Shown: piece by piece, positions 22,634 through 34,606 of the stretch
Position numbering within the stretch: position 1 is the first letter of the stretch
Layout: the number at the start of each line of letters is the position of its first letter
Origin: Laburnicola sp. R22_1
Taxonomy: Eukaryota > Ascomycota > Dothideomycetes > Pleosporales > Didymosphaeriaceae
NCBI GenBank assembly: GCA_014281115.1
Contig: JACONQ010000002.1
Coordinates: 2,914,001 to 2,978,000 of the forward strand
Direction of reading: 5' to 3'
Length of the DNA stretch: 64,000 nucleotides
The notes under the pieces: generated by a model
What the model saw: the letters and a program-made list of their open reading frames with translations, nothing else
Told to the model about the DNA's origin: nothing
The model's database searches: none
Translations under genes and position numbers: made by a program

Positions 22634-24317
22634 ATGAGTTCCTGTACTAGCAGGGATTGGACAGACCTCCATCGCAGCGTCTTCTCGACCACACAAACCG
22701 AGGCAGTTTGCACCAAGCCTTCTACTATCTTCCAAGAGAGTACGCATCATGCTATCTTTGAAGATGCGGTGAAAGCCGGATTCTTTGGTTATTGGGTTGT
22801 GCCTTATATTGCAATCATTGCAGTCGGGGCTGTGGCTTTTGTTCTTCACAAGAAAGCCCTGAAAACGGATTCAACCAATGTCCACAAGAACAAGGCCAAC
22901 ACCATTGGGAGGGTACAGCCTAAGGCAAAAGAGGAACATCGTGGAGTCATCGACTTCACGCCTGTTGGTCAAGAACGAGTGACTCGCCCGGGTGAAAGAC
23001 AGGCCACCTGTGTCCGTCCAAATAAACGAGTCGCGATAGCGTTCGGCATTGACAACGCCTTCACTACGAGGGATCTGACTGTACATGCCAAGTTTGTTAA
23101 CAATGCGAAGAAGAAGATGCAAACCGCGATTGGAGTGGATGGGCAGAGTTGGAGGGTAAAAGATGGCGACTGGAGCGCCTTAAGAGAACTGGCGCAATCC
23201 TTGGCTGATCAAATTCTCTCGCAAGCAACAGGAAGGCTTAGGATCGTGGATCTAGTTCGCGTTGTTACGCTTAAGGTCTCACTACGACTTCTCTTTAACG
23301 CTTCCGACACCGCTATTACCTCCGAGGATTCAATGGAGCATCTTATCCTAATTGGACAGAAAATCAACGATCTATGGATTGCGTCTAAAGATAACACCAC
23401 CACACCGCCGGAATGGAACTCAAAGTCAAATTCCGATATCCACGCGGCCCTAATCGCCGTATGCAAAACTGTTAGTGTGGAGTACGATATCACATGATAC
23501 CACCAACCTGATGTAGACTAGTTGCTGATCACGATTCTGCTACTTAAGCAGTTTCTCTGTTCAGCTTGTTACAATCAACTCAGTCTCTCATTCCTAATTG
23601 CTACCCTACTTATCCCTTACAAAAACCGATAATCCCGACCAAGCCGACGAGTTAGATCCGCTCAAACCTGAAGCAAATCCAATGAACTGGCTGCTCCCAG
23701 CGTACGAGACGATGTGGCGAGTGGTTCTAGCCTGCGTAATCGAACTCCGCTTCCGTAATGCAGAAAACGCCGATATATGGTGCAAGGAACTGGACGAATA
23801 CATTAGCGATCCTTCAAGGGAGACGTACAAAGGACCTGCCGTTACACCTGGTGTTCGCGGATTCGGTACAGATGATGTCATCAAGGAGACTTTACTTCTC
23901 TATCCTCCAACTCGCCATGTATACAGGCGCTTTACGGAAAATGGAGCAGATGTGAAGGCAGACATTGAGTCCTGCCACCGCAGTAGTTCTTTTGGCTCTG
24001 ATCCTCTTCGTTTTTGACCGGAACGATGGCTCGAAATCCGAGCTCACTTGGGTTCAGAGAAGAACGACAAGGATATAAAGATTGTCGAAGAAGAGCATGG
24101 TTTTATGCCATTTGCTGTATTCTGTCCTGCTGGTCAAGGTCCAACACAAGGGTTCGGGCTTAAAATGATCGCTCTCTTAGCTGGTGTGATATGCAGGAAG
24201 CTGGGACAATCTGCGACATGGGTTCTCGAAGACAAAGAGGCTTACAAAGATCTGACGAAACCTTTGCCATCCGACCGTGCAGCCTTCGACACGCTGTATC
24301 TGATCGAGAGGACATAA
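22634..24317 (+). pseudogene. Cytochrome P450, interrupted by a solo LTR and further mutated
   Basis: From the ATG at 22,634 the frame gives an N-terminal membrane anchor (F-F-G-Y-W-V-V-P-Y-I-A-I-I-A-V-G-A-V) and P450 helices (V-D-L-V-R-V-V-T-L-K-V-S-L-R-L-L-F). At 23,470 a 152-bp LTR plus a 5-bp duplication breaks it. The protein resumes in frame after 23,626. The ExxR helix reads E-T-L-L-L-Y-P-P-T, lacking the invariant Arg. The F-x-P-E-R-W motif reads F-stop-P-E-R-W (TGA at 24,015). The heme Cys survives near 24,125 (F-C-P-A-G). After the stop at 24,317 a C2H2 fragment follows at once. Family members are ER-anchored heme monooxygenases; the substrate is unknown. Clearly inactive. Confidence 0.85.
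23470..23621 (+). mobile_element. Solo Copia LTR with 5-bp target duplication
   Basis: 152 bases, TG...CA ends (tgttagtgtggagtacgata ... cttaca), flanked by aaaac at 23,465-23,469 and 23,622-23,626. By eye it is identical to the 3' LTR at 60,713-60,864 and one base different from the 5' LTR at 55,601-55,752. It is the scar of a full element that inserted into the P450 and was removed by LTR-LTR recombination. Confidence 0.95.
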
Positions 24318-24365
24318 AGCTTTTCTGAACTTAATGCCTTGCGTTGAGGCTTTCCCTTGGACCGC

Positions 24366-24842
24366 ACGGTTGACGCCGTCCTGACCCAACCAGGAACATC
24401 CCTACAAGAGGAAGCTAGCCGGCGCAACAGGGCCATCTGTGCCGTCATGGATTACAGTGGAATTGAAGAGGGTGGAATACACCTTTCTCGACTGAAGCAA
24501 TCGAAGGGTCATGTCGTACCATTAGTCACTAGGGAAGAGGAGTTACAGCGCAAGGTTGATGAGGAAGAGTTAGAAGCAGCCAAGGTGTCAGTATACAAGG
24601 AAGAGAGGCCGAGGATATGTTTCGTATGCCTAGGCAACAAGAAATTGCCGACGGCTCAGCGCACACACTCGTTTTATACCCCAGGCGATCTTAGCAAACA
24701 TTTTATGAGAAGACACCTAGCAAATGTACAGGACGGAGATCCCCTTAGGTGCGGCCTCTGCCGGATCGACGTTAAGCACAAGATGCACTGGCAGCGACAT
24801 GCGCATGAAGTCCACGGTACCGTCTCATTGCGCGCTGCATAA
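24366..24842 (+). pseudogene. Second copy of the DUF3435-family C2H2 tail (5'-truncated)
   Basis: Starts abruptly within the P450 3' flank and is colinear with 19,493-19,971 (V-D-A-V-L-T-Q-P-G-T-S-L, R-N-R-A-I-C-A-V-M-D-Y, then both fingers: C-F-V-C ... H-F-M-R-R-H and C-G-L-C ... H-x-x-x-V-H-G). The frame is open to the TAA at 24,840-24,842, so the finger part has been conserved or is a young duplication. The recombinase part is absent. One first-finger cysteine position is Tyr (S-F-Y-T-P versus S-F-C-T-P). Confidence 0.75.
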
Positions 24843-25166
24843 ATCGAGGCTGCTACCCCTTTGTTGCGACGCTAATACAGTATCAGCCAATTTATTCTAC
24901 ATTTCCTAGCATCGCTCTCCTTCTGGTTATCACACTATTGTCATGCTTCACCTTAGATAGTACGAGATTGATAGGAATAGGGATGCTTAAATCCTAATAG
25001 AAGACTAACTTATATCTTCCGTGTTTCTTTTTCTGTATTATCCTACTTATCTCCGATGTTTGCGCAGGCATTTGGCCGTCAACCTAGAAAAACGTACATG
25101 GTTAAGCTATATAAAGATCCAATAGTATTCTCTCCGCTGCTATAGGTAGCTTATGGAATTTTAGTA

Positions 25167-25219
25167 CCAGAGAGGTGGCAGCACCCCAGAGGCGGCAGCA
25201 CCCCAGAGGTGGCAGCACC
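25167..25219 (+). repeat. Three 17-bp tandem units
   Basis: cccagaggtggcagcac-type unit repeated three times with single-base changes (gaggtgg, gaggcgg, gaggtgg). Confidence 0.75.
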
Positions 25220-25291
25220 AGAAAGGTGTAAAACGCGTTGAGATAAGTGATTGTGAATATGTTCTTATTGTCATCTAAGAGACCCTGAGGG

Positions 25292-25430
25292 TGCTACTTA
25301 CTAGCTACACCACCAGACACAACAAGATTAGTAGCAGCCTCGTATGTCGATATTCGCAGCTCTACTTACCCGCTACACCACCAGACACAACAAGGTTAGC
25401 AGTAGCCTCGCGTGTCGATGTTCGCAGGCC
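25292..25430 (+). repeat. Two tandem 68-bp units
   Basis: Both contain gctacaccaccagacacaac followed by cctcg(t/c)(a/g)tgtcgat(a/g)ttcgcag. About 85-90% alike by eye. Confidence 0.8.
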
Positions 25431-26180
25431 TGCTTACTTCCTATAGTCATATCCGTGAGTATGACTTATAGAACAAACGAGGGGGGCTGATAGGCCGTAC
25501 TTCCTAACCCGCCAACGTGGGACCTGCCCTTCGGGGAGTGCCGCCCCCATGGAGGCAGCCTGCCCGGAACCTGGTCCACAGGAGCTTCAGTCACTATGCA
25601 AACTGTTATGTTCGATTCCTAGATTTAATAAGCGATATTCTAATTATCGTTCAGAAAGTTTCTTCTTCTAAAATTAGGTTTTCGAAAGTGCTGAAACGGA
25701 AAATGGAAAATGGAAAATAAGAAAGTAACGTTATAAAAGTAACGTCCATCCCTGCGTAACGGAAACCCCGCCGTGGTGGAACGCCGGCAGCACTTTCTAT
25801 CATAACAACACCAAAAACAATCACACGGTTGAGATAATCTCGGAATAGATACCTAAGCATCTTAGCGTCTCATACACTTAGCATCTTTATTGTAAAATTC
25901 TTACTGGCTTTGTAATACCACAATTCGCTGCTAAGCTACCTAAGTTTGCTTCCTTAGACTACCTCGGACGCACTTTAAGTATTGTGCATCTATCTAAAAA
26001 CTCGTCATTTTAATAGAGCGCTGTAGAAAGATCGTAATCCAAGCAAAATGCTATGTTTGATAGGCTAGTTGCGTTGCGGTAGTGATCTGTTGCTTTATCG
26101 AGCAGGGCTGCTAAGCAAAGACCTACATCCTTACTGTACAGAAGAGGCCTAGTCGTAATTTAACAGCGTCATTATTAAAG

Positions 26181-28985
26181 CCCACAACAGCTACAGTAGA
26201 GCTGACTCGTGCTGAGCAGCCCTGCACAGCTCACGTGATAGTCAGCGGCATGCGATACGATACCAAACGTCCGCACCGCTAGCTTCTGCAAGCGCTTAAG
26301 ACATTACTAATCCAACTTGGGATTGGGAGCAGTGCTAAGACTCTTAGGCCCCCACGCCGCAATCCACCCATGTGGGCGAACTCTCTGTGCGGACAATTCA
26401 CCCACACGGCCAATTTGACCGTAGCGCGAATGCCCGCACGCCAAAATCGCCCGTGCATGACAATGCCGTGCGGCTCATATCGCCGCACCCTTCTTTTGCA
26501 CCCCGCAACATGCGCCCGCGCTCGCTGAATGCCCATATAGGAAACGCCCTTGCACTTAAAAGCGCCATGTACAGCTACATGTTGTGGCCTCACCTTATGC
26601 CGAGGTCTTTGCGAATCAGCAGATCCCACTTCGCCACCCGACAGGCTACATAAGCATTCGCAAGAGCGCTCTCATCCTAACATCAACGCGATGGTGCACT
26701 CAAATAAGCAGTGCTCTCGTGGACCTACATCGCGACAAACCGCTGCTGCCGCTGCGCTCGGCGGACCACAGCTCAGATACACAGCCACATAGGAACCTAA
26801 GTTAGTGAGCAGCGTTCCAAACAAAGGACAAGGAAACTTAGTATCACAAGGCACAAGGGCACGAGGGCAAGCTAGCAGAAACCTAGGATGCACAGTAGGG
26901 CAAGTGTGAAGGCGTCGAAGTCGTAAATCACGACAAAGCCTCTAGTACGGCATATACACAGGAGTGGCAATTGAAGGAACAGAAATACAGGCGCAGATAC
27001 GTCAGTAGGGCGAGATGTACGTAACGTCAGTGACAGATGGAAGCTAGGGAAGAAGTGGAGGCGAGGCATACGTTTCGTGTGTTCCGAAGGGCCGCCACTC
27101 CTTCCACACGGAAATGATGACAGTCAATGAGGATGTCTGCCCATCTGTACTATTCTGTGGTACCAGTATAAGCATGCTAGATGTCTGTGAGGCGGTTCAT
27201 CAGATAGGGGATGCCGATCAGCCTAAGGATTTGTTGATCTAGGATGTTGCAAACATCGTCAGCTAGCGATGGGCTAATTAAGAAATCCATCAGTGGCTGC
27301 GTATTGTGTTGTGACAGCGCCGAAGAGGTATCGTAACGCCCACACAATAAGACGGCTGTTGCTGCGTTTGATGGACTTATTACTGTATGTTGTGGAGCTG
27401 GCTCGTCTTCTCGCTGGTCTATGCCCGCGATGGCCGCAACAACAACCCTACAGATCCGAATCGATGCGGCAGGACGCGTTATGGCCCGGGGGAACTATCG
27501 CGGCCGCCACCGAGGTGTTTAACGAGTCAGACGACGTTATTTTCTCTGTAAAGGTAACTTAGCGTCAGCAAACATTCGAGAACAAGTGCAAGAGTAGTCA
27601 AACTTCTCTTAAACTGCTATGCATTCTCTGCAGCGAATGCGTATTCGTCACCATCGATTCAATAACGGGTGGAGCACAATAAAAATCCAAGTTTCGCTTT
27701 CCTTGCTCTGTTTAAGGGCCGGATTAAAGTTTTCATTTTTGGCGGGGAGTGTCGCCTTAAATACTGGCTACAGCAATTCTAGCATACGGAAATTGAAGAT
27801 AGAAAATTAGGATTTAGTTTTTACGATTCTAAAAATATCAATCTATATGTACGCAAAAGGGTCTGATCAGCATTTATCTAGTCCTTGATGGGGAAAGAAA
27901 GGCCGCGACCTCTGAAACTTGTCTCGGCGATACTCTCAACACAGTAACGATTATTAGGTCAGCCAATCATTGTGATGCAGGAGCGGTTTCAGGGCCCAGA
28001 GTTATAATTTGGGCCCTCTTTTAAGCGCCTTGTCCATAGCGCTTAAAATAGCATCCAGCACGCTATGCAAGCGACTAATAGATGAGCGTGCAGGATCAAG
28101 CCCACTTTCAACCTCCGTCGGCGCTTATCATCTCTCCTAACAACAAGCTGTGCCTTCTGTCTGCCTCTGGTACCTTTCTACAGTCTTATTCTGAGGTTGT
28201 GTAAACACGACTGGTACGGCTTGGCTACGATGCGTGCACCGTATACCTTAATAGCACTAAATAATTGCAAATTAATTGCCCCAACTGTAGGGCAGAAATC
28301 TCTATCGAGTAACTTATGCTTAAGGCACAGCAAAATTCGTCCAAGACTGCCTTAAGGCGAAGCGGCACGGCAAACCACCAATAGTAATGCGTAAGAATTG
28401 CCCGAATCCAATGGCACCAAACATGGGCCATGTTTAGGCGCCAATGTCACACCTCCTCTCACCTTCTCGTCAATTTAGTGCTGGAGGTGACGAGATTTCC
28501 AATCGCTTTCACAAATCTGCATAATACAAGAAGGCTCCCACCCCAAATATAATATGCACAACACACGCGTTAACAACTCTGTGTTAAAGTAGAAGCAAGT
28601 AAGCCGTACCCAAGCGGACGTCTTGCTGTGCCTCAATATTGGACCGACGATAGTGTAGAGTCGAAGCCCCTTATAGGCCATTGCATTTTCGGTGATATGT
28701 GTGAGCGCTATAATTTGCGATTTCTAAGAAGACACTGTAAGAGTAGAAAACCGATTCTCAGAATGCGAGAATGAACAAGAATCCTTCGGCAATTCACTCT
28801 ATTAGGCTAATGACCCGTACCAAGACTGTGCCGCTCGCTCGGAGCTAAGAAGAATTAAGGGCAGCATGGGTTCTTCCGAAGAGCGATTATGCCACTGTTA
28901 CCACTGCATTAACTGTGTGATTAATGTATGCATGTGGGCGGTATGGTTGAGTACTTGACAACTAATTACAACCTAACTCTATATA
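26181..28985. other. Non-coding or unrecognised stretch
   Basis: Several short open frames occur on both strands (for example 26,279-26,629 minus, 26,372-26,653 plus and 27,293-27,562 plus). They overlap one another, start at non-ATG codons in part, and show no recognisable domain. I see no transposon ends or strong RIP signature here. Confidence 0.35.
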
Positions 28986-28989
28986 GAGA

Positions 28990-29775
28990 TGGACCCCTCT
29001 AGCGCCCTGATAGATTTGCTCTATCAACGACCCAAGGTGAGCGAGAGGCGGCAGTACTAAGTTGCAAGTATGTTTGGGCTATGGTATCTGAGTCAACCCC
29101 GAGGCGAAGCCGTGGGTAGGCGACCCGCCAGGAGTATTGAGCAAGTGTTGCCGCAAATATACGTCAGCGAAACTTAGCCATAGTTTACTGTCGACGTAAT
29201 ACCTAATTATATGCGGCACTTAATTGCGAAGAGCCGACGGTGTATGTTAAGGCTTGTAAGGGGAAAATAAATACATTACTAAGCGTCACGTTGCAATAAA
29301 CAAACTGCAGGACGTCTATATTCACGCATTATCTAGCTTTGCCAAACTTAAGCGAATATTGTAGAGCAAACAATCAAGTCTAAGAACCCCGCATAGCGGC
29401 GCTGTTAGTAGCGGAGCAGCTCTAACTTTAGTGGAGCACTCCTAAACACCGCCAATCGTCAAGACGAATTTAGTGCGTCTTGCTACCGCACTAGGCGCCT
29501 CTGTCTCTAAATGTAGATATGATTTGCACGGGGGACACAATATAAGCTAATCGTGGAAGTGGCCCACTCAAATGTGGAAGTGAGAGTTCAAAAATAGGAA
29601 ACGAAAATGCAAAATCAACAACTATTTAGCCCATCTAGCGCTGCTCGTTCGCCCCAGAAGTGAATCTCAACACTCCGATATTCTTCTATCTGACACCGGC
29701 ATTACATTCAGCTCCTAGTACTGTACGTAGCTTCTTAACCTTCTGTGCAAAGCAGCGGATAGTGTAGATGTCGCA
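28990..29775 (+). repeat. Copy 1 of an old ~0.7-kb direct duplication
   Basis: Shares with 29,985-30,640, in the same order, ggcggcagtact, caagtgttgccgcaaat, gacgtaatacctaa, atgcggcacttaatt, cgttgcaataaa, gccaatcgt and agtactgtacgta. Copy 1 has an extra ~150 bp before the last block. No protein is visible in either copy. It includes AT-rich aaaataaata motifs. Confidence 0.65.
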
Positions 29776-29984
29776 GCCTGGGACTTGCTTATTCTGTATT
29801 TGCTAAGGTTAGTATTAGACTTCAATAGCGACATGGCGCGTCAAATAAGACTGAGTAGGTTTCAATTAATTAATTAATTAGTCAAACGAAGGTTCGCCTG
29901 CGCCTTCTCTGGAAATAGTGATGTCCTGCTCCAACAAGACCTCAGGTCCACTCCCATATGGGTTGAAATTTCTGGCACATAATT

Positions 29985-30640
29985 ACTAGCCTCTCCACCG
30001 CTCCAATAGATTGCTCCATCGATGACTAAACATATTTATGGGGCGGCAGTACTCTGTTGCATCTCTGGGGCACGGTACGTAAATCACAGCATTAAACAGG
30101 GTCAGCCTCGAGGCGAGGCCACGCGGAAGTAAGCCGCCAATAATAATAAGCAAGTGTTGCCGCAAATAACTGTCATCGAACCTTGGCCCAAGTTAAGCGC
30201 CGACGTAATACCTAAACACTGGGTTGATTTGGAATACATGCGGCACTTAATTAAGAGCTAGCCTTGGATGTTAAGTTTTTTAGGTGGAAGATAATAATTT
30301 TAAAAAGTTGCGTTGCAATAAAAGAACAGGAGAACGCTTATATTTACGCATTTAGGTGGAAATATTGTAAAACAGACAACTGAGTCTTAGCATCCCAGAC
30401 GGCGAGAATACTATTAGTTCCTTATTCAGAAATGCCGACCAGCACTGGCTTGGACAAAGTGCTTCTAAAAGCCGGCCAATCGTTGGGCCGAAGGTGGCGC
30501 CTTGCTGCAGCGCCTCTAATCCCAAGTGTGAATTTGATCTGCATTAGATACGAGATAATTCGCAGCTCCTACAGTAGTACAGTACTGTACGTAACTTCAT
30601 GACCTTTTGTCCCGAGCGGCGCATTGTGGGGTTTACGGCT
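29985..30640 (+). repeat. Copy 2 of the ~0.7-kb direct duplication
   Basis: See copy 1 at 28,990. Divergence is high and spread along the length, with small indels, so this is ancient rather than a young insertion. A (ttaa)n microsatellite lies between the copies near 29,865-29,880. Confidence 0.65.
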
Positions 30641-31865
30641 TTAGCAATTGCATAATCTATATGTAGAAACACGAACCTGAGGAAAACGAAAATTGGAGAA
30701 CTATCCACTTCTTAAGACGCAATATACATAGCCATAGATAGAATTCGGATAACAGCAGGGAAAGCTGGCTCGTATAAAGGAGGGTGAAGCGGGGCGGAAC
30801 GGATTAGCAACAATCCAGGACGCGTTAGCTAAGACCGAGCAGCTTTCAAACAACCAATCAATCGTGACTTCGACTAGGGGTCCTAAAGAGACCCGGAAGA
30901 ACCCATACTAAATGTAGTCTCATGACAATAGCAGGAAGCAGAGAGCAAGAGGCACAGCAAATAAAGGATAGCTGAACCGTAGCGTAAGGGCGCTTAATTC
31001 CCGGGCGCTAAAACCCGGGCGCTGATAGGATGGGTCTTTCTATTAATAGGGATCCTCGTTCTAGAAATTGATTTTTTAATTCCAAAATTCAAGACTCAGA
31101 AGTCGAAATCGTAAATTCTGTAACTGGGCAAGGGGCTCCACAGCGAAGTATATAAACCCTGCCCTGCCCCTCCTCAGATGTTTACTCTAATTTCCTCAAT
31201 ATGCTTTCAGCACTATCTGCCACCTCAAGCACCTAGCCACTTACGTGGTTAACTCACGTGATGGCTACATAGGCGTGACATAATGATTCCCATTATCAGT
31301 CTTCCTCAGAGCTTCACTGTACCCTTGCCGCCCACTCTACAAGTTATGCCGGGAGACTCCTTCCACAAACATCATTAGTGGTGCCAATGGCCACTAAGTC
31401 ATCTTAGGATGGCCTCTGACTGATAGCAGTGTTCCCTCCGGTACAATGCCACGTAATGACTGCTAAGACAGTAATAAAAGTCCACATACACGATGTAATT
31501 CCATGTTTTAGTATTCCAGGTGTTTGAGTGTAGAACACAAGATTAAAGCGCCTAATGTGCGGAATTTGTGCTTGCCGGTGCTTGCCAGCACATCTCGTAG
31601 AGCATTTTAAAGGTTTGTTTCCATGTCCGATCCATCTATAGTGATGCCACTATGTCTAGTAGTCTTTGCAACGCTGGCCATACTATTAACATCACTCTAG
31701 CGAGGGCGCCAAGCTCATCTTGGAAGGCCGACACTTCGTAGTAATATTTCATGGCTAATAGGGTTGCTTATTTCCGCAAATAGTAAGTTACGAAAGAATC
31801 GCAATGCCCGGGTCTCGGACGATCGCAGATAGGGATCACGTATACCAACATCGTTTCGTCGGGAT
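30641..31865. other. Intergenic, nothing recognised
   Basis: No coding signal. A small repeated cccgggcgct motif occurs near 30,998-31,022. Confidence 0.4.
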
Positions 31866-31872
31866 CTCTAGG

Positions 31873-32193
31873 CTATGTGCGCGTCTCCTCTACCGTTCTG
31901 CTATCTACCTCATCTTTTACTAGTGACTCTTGTCGGTTGGTAGACGCTTTATGAGGCAGTAGATAGGCTTCCGTATCGAATTTGGGAAAACATTCTACCG
32001 CCTCTTGTTCTGCTGCCTCAGCAGAGAGATGCAACAAAATCACAGCGGCTGAAAGACCCTTATCGCCGGCATTGTCTATGCCTAGGATGTTGCTGTTGTC
32101 AGTCTCACTTGATGAGGATGCCTCATTATCGCTGTGCGAATAGGGCGTGTGCACTTCGGCCCCACGCTTCTTCATGGGTTGCTTAACGTCCAT
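31873..32193 (-). CDS. Small acidic hypothetical protein (106 aa)
   Basis: The ATG at 32,193 opens a frame to 31,873. The product is hydrophilic and acidic with a Ser-rich patch (N-E-A-S-S-S-S-E-T-D), no membrane segment and no motif I recognise. It could be a short gene or a surviving exon. There is no supporting neighbour gene. Confidence 0.3.
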   Translation of the reverse strand: MDVKQPMKKRGAEVHTPYSHSDNEASSSSETDNSNILGIDNAGDKGLSAAVILLHLSAEAAEQEAVECFPKFDTEAYLLPHKASTNRQESLVKDEVDSRTVEETRT

Positions 32194-32199
32194 CACTGC

Positions 32200-34085
32200 G
32201 TAGCGAGACGCACTGTGTGGCGAGACAAACGAGAGGTACTTTGACTTTTAGCAACCAGAACGCTCATACGCACAACGAGTATTACTATAATTCTATAAAA
32301 ATAATTAGCTGCAGCCAATTCTAAATCTATATAATCTCTCCTACCCAAAAATTACGTGCGCATCGTCGCTACCGCGCCTAATTTGTACAGCGCCTTGTGT
32401 CGTGGCAAAACATACTTCCTTACCCACAGCGCCAACCTTGAGCCTTTTCGCTCCGGATTTTTATAGGACAGTCTTATCCTACCCTCGCAACCTTCCTCTA
32501 ATACCACGAAGTTATCATCAGCCCTATACGCGCTGCGGGGCGCGATTTTATGCAGCGCCGTCCCGCCAATTAGTACTTCTAACAGAAGCGAACCACCGAT
32601 CTGGGCTAATGCAAGATAACCCCGCACGTCTTACCTTATACACTAGGGGGTAATTTATTATAAGATATGTGGCTGTGCGGGCTGCATACTGTGGTATCAA
32701 GCGGAAGTAATGTCGGTGGTCTGTGCAGTGACAAGGGACCTTACAAGGTGGTCTACAGCTTAAAACTAACCATAAAAATTTGTAAAAAATTAGCTATAAG
32801 AGGTCTTTTACTTAGAGTATCTCTTATAACTTATTATTAAATTGCTAGTTGTGGTTGTAGAGAAAAGGCAATTTTTTAGGTTGTGGAAACCCCTGTTCGT
32901 GCGCGGACCACCAACACTACTTCCGCCAGATACCACAGTATATATATATATACTGGTCCTGCCTGATGTCCCAATGCCGCTAGTTGCCCAGCTCGCGCAA
33001 TGCCGGAATCGGTTGAGGGGCACGAAGCAGTAAGCCGCATCTGGCCTGCTAGCCAATATCAGAGCCCTGGCCCGCAGTGCTGGAAGAGGCGATCGGCCTA
33101 GACCAATTTGTATGTCCGGTGAGTACAGGCTGTTATATCGACTGTGAGTCCGAGTATCCTAGCCAACGGCTTCTGGCGGTCTGTTAGTGAGCTACATGAT
33201 GCTGTACTCAACGGCCACGTCAACACATACATTGGGCGAGCAGCAGCTGAAAGAGCCGGAAATGGTAGGCACATTCGTGTGCCACCTTTTGTAATGCAAT
33301 AATAATCGACGGTTCCACTACCTAGAGGATTTATTGAATGGATCGGCGATGTTATATAAAGCATGCCTGAGGAGAAGTAAGCACAGAACGCACGCGCTGC
33401 AAAGGGATTAAAGCGGCGCAGAACTTCCCGCTCCAGCTTGTCGCATATAGATGAGCTGCATGATCATATCTTAGGCTGAGCTGATGGAGGCGGGGGTGAT
33501 GGCCAGTCGCAGCTGGTAGACTGGACAGGGTCTGGCGCCAGCGGGTCCAGCTAGCGGGCCGGCGCTTAGCTTCTGCCTGCAACATTCTGTCTCTAACGGC
33601 AAAAGACTGCCTTACCACTACTTGGCGTAATAGTTCCCCATCTACCACTGGTTCCAATACGCTACTACCATCGTGGCCGTGCGCTAGAAATGGACCGAAA
33701 TACCACCCTCTCTGACCCGAATCCTACCGTTTCAAACCCAGTGCTGAGCAGAGCCAAACTGTTGACGAGAACAATCAAGCTGAAGGCTTGACTGTACGAC
33801 AAGACTGAGATATATACACATGATCCGCCTCCTAATCCCCGGTCATAGTGCGACAGCTTTTGCAAGCATGCGACCCGAATCTGATCTATGTACGCGCCTT
33901 CACAGTTAGTTCCATAAGCCAGATAGCTGACAGCCCTAGCGCGTCTAATGCGATTTAAGGTTCATCGCAGGCAACATTTACTGCCCACTTAGTGGTTAAG
34001 AATAAACTACTTTGGCTCGCCACCGCTAGCAGGGAGGACGGACGAACCGCACCTGCCAGGACCCTGCGCTGGAGGCGACGGTTTG
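32200..34085. other. Unrecognised stretch
   Basis: Short overlapping open frames on both strands (such as 32,352-32,627 minus and 33,352-33,657 minus) have no recognisable family content. (ta)n runs occur near 32,940. I support no gene here. Confidence 0.35.
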
Positions 34086-34090
34086 GAGAT

Positions 34091-34558
34091 ATGGCTGAAG
34101 AGAAGAGTGGTGCATGGTACTCCTCCCTCACAAACATGGACGATCCAAATGCCTCGGGGCCCTCAGAGGTCAAATTGAAGCACGTCTCTAGGGCCCTAGA
34201 GATTGCAGTGCACATGGAAGGAGCCGTTGGTTGTTTGGCCGTACGACAGCTGTATCACCAAGACACGTCTAGCCTTCCACCTTCGTATGTGCTTGCAACA
34301 ATGGCGTTCTGCCAGTGCCACCCGGCCCGGCTGCTGAAGCGCAGGCTTCGATTTCCAGGACTGTCGCAATCTATCTTGTCTTCTCCTTATCTCGTTGTGT
34401 TCCCTTTTAATGAGTGGAGACTAGATCTCGGCTGCCGCTTGGTCTGGGAATCGGCGCCGGTGGGCTCGAGAAGCATGAGGACGTGGTGGCTTGAGCAGGT
34501 CTTTCGTTCGGTCGGCGGAAGGGACAACAGCGAGCGTCGGAGCTCGAGGGCGTCGTAA
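34091..34558 (+). CDS. Hypothetical protein (155 aa), low support
   Basis: First ATG at 34,091 in an open frame reaching a TAA at 34,556. The N-terminus reads M-A-E-E-K-S-G-A-W-Y-S-S-L. No domain recognised. The frame ends only ~50 bases from the LINE 3' end at 34,607, so the LINE may have landed in or next to this gene's 3' region. A chance open frame is equally possible in this GC-rich stretch. Confidence 0.25.
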   Translation: MAEEKSGAWYSSLTNMDDPNASGPSEVKLKHVSRALEIAVHMEGAVGCLAVRQLYHQDTSSLPPSYVLATMAFCQCHPARLLKRRLRFPGLSQSILSSPYLVVFPFNEWRLDLGCRLVWESAPVGSRSMRTWWLEQVFRSVGGRDNSERRSSRAS

Positions 34559-34606
34559 TGGGTATCGCTGTACGTTGGACTGCATCTCGAAGTTGCACGA
34601 TAGCTG

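Larger units (their letters stand above)
24843..26180. other. Non-coding stretch with short tandem repeats
   Basis: No gene recognised. It contains the 17-bp triplicate at 25,167-25,219 and the 68-bp duplicate at 25,292-25,430. A compact GC-rich segment follows at 25,490-25,570. Confidence 0.4.

Noticed and set aside
26279..26792. Overlapping open frames on both strands as genes
   Set aside because: They are mutually overlapping, have no recognisable domain, and sit in a GC-rich patch where chance open frames are expected.
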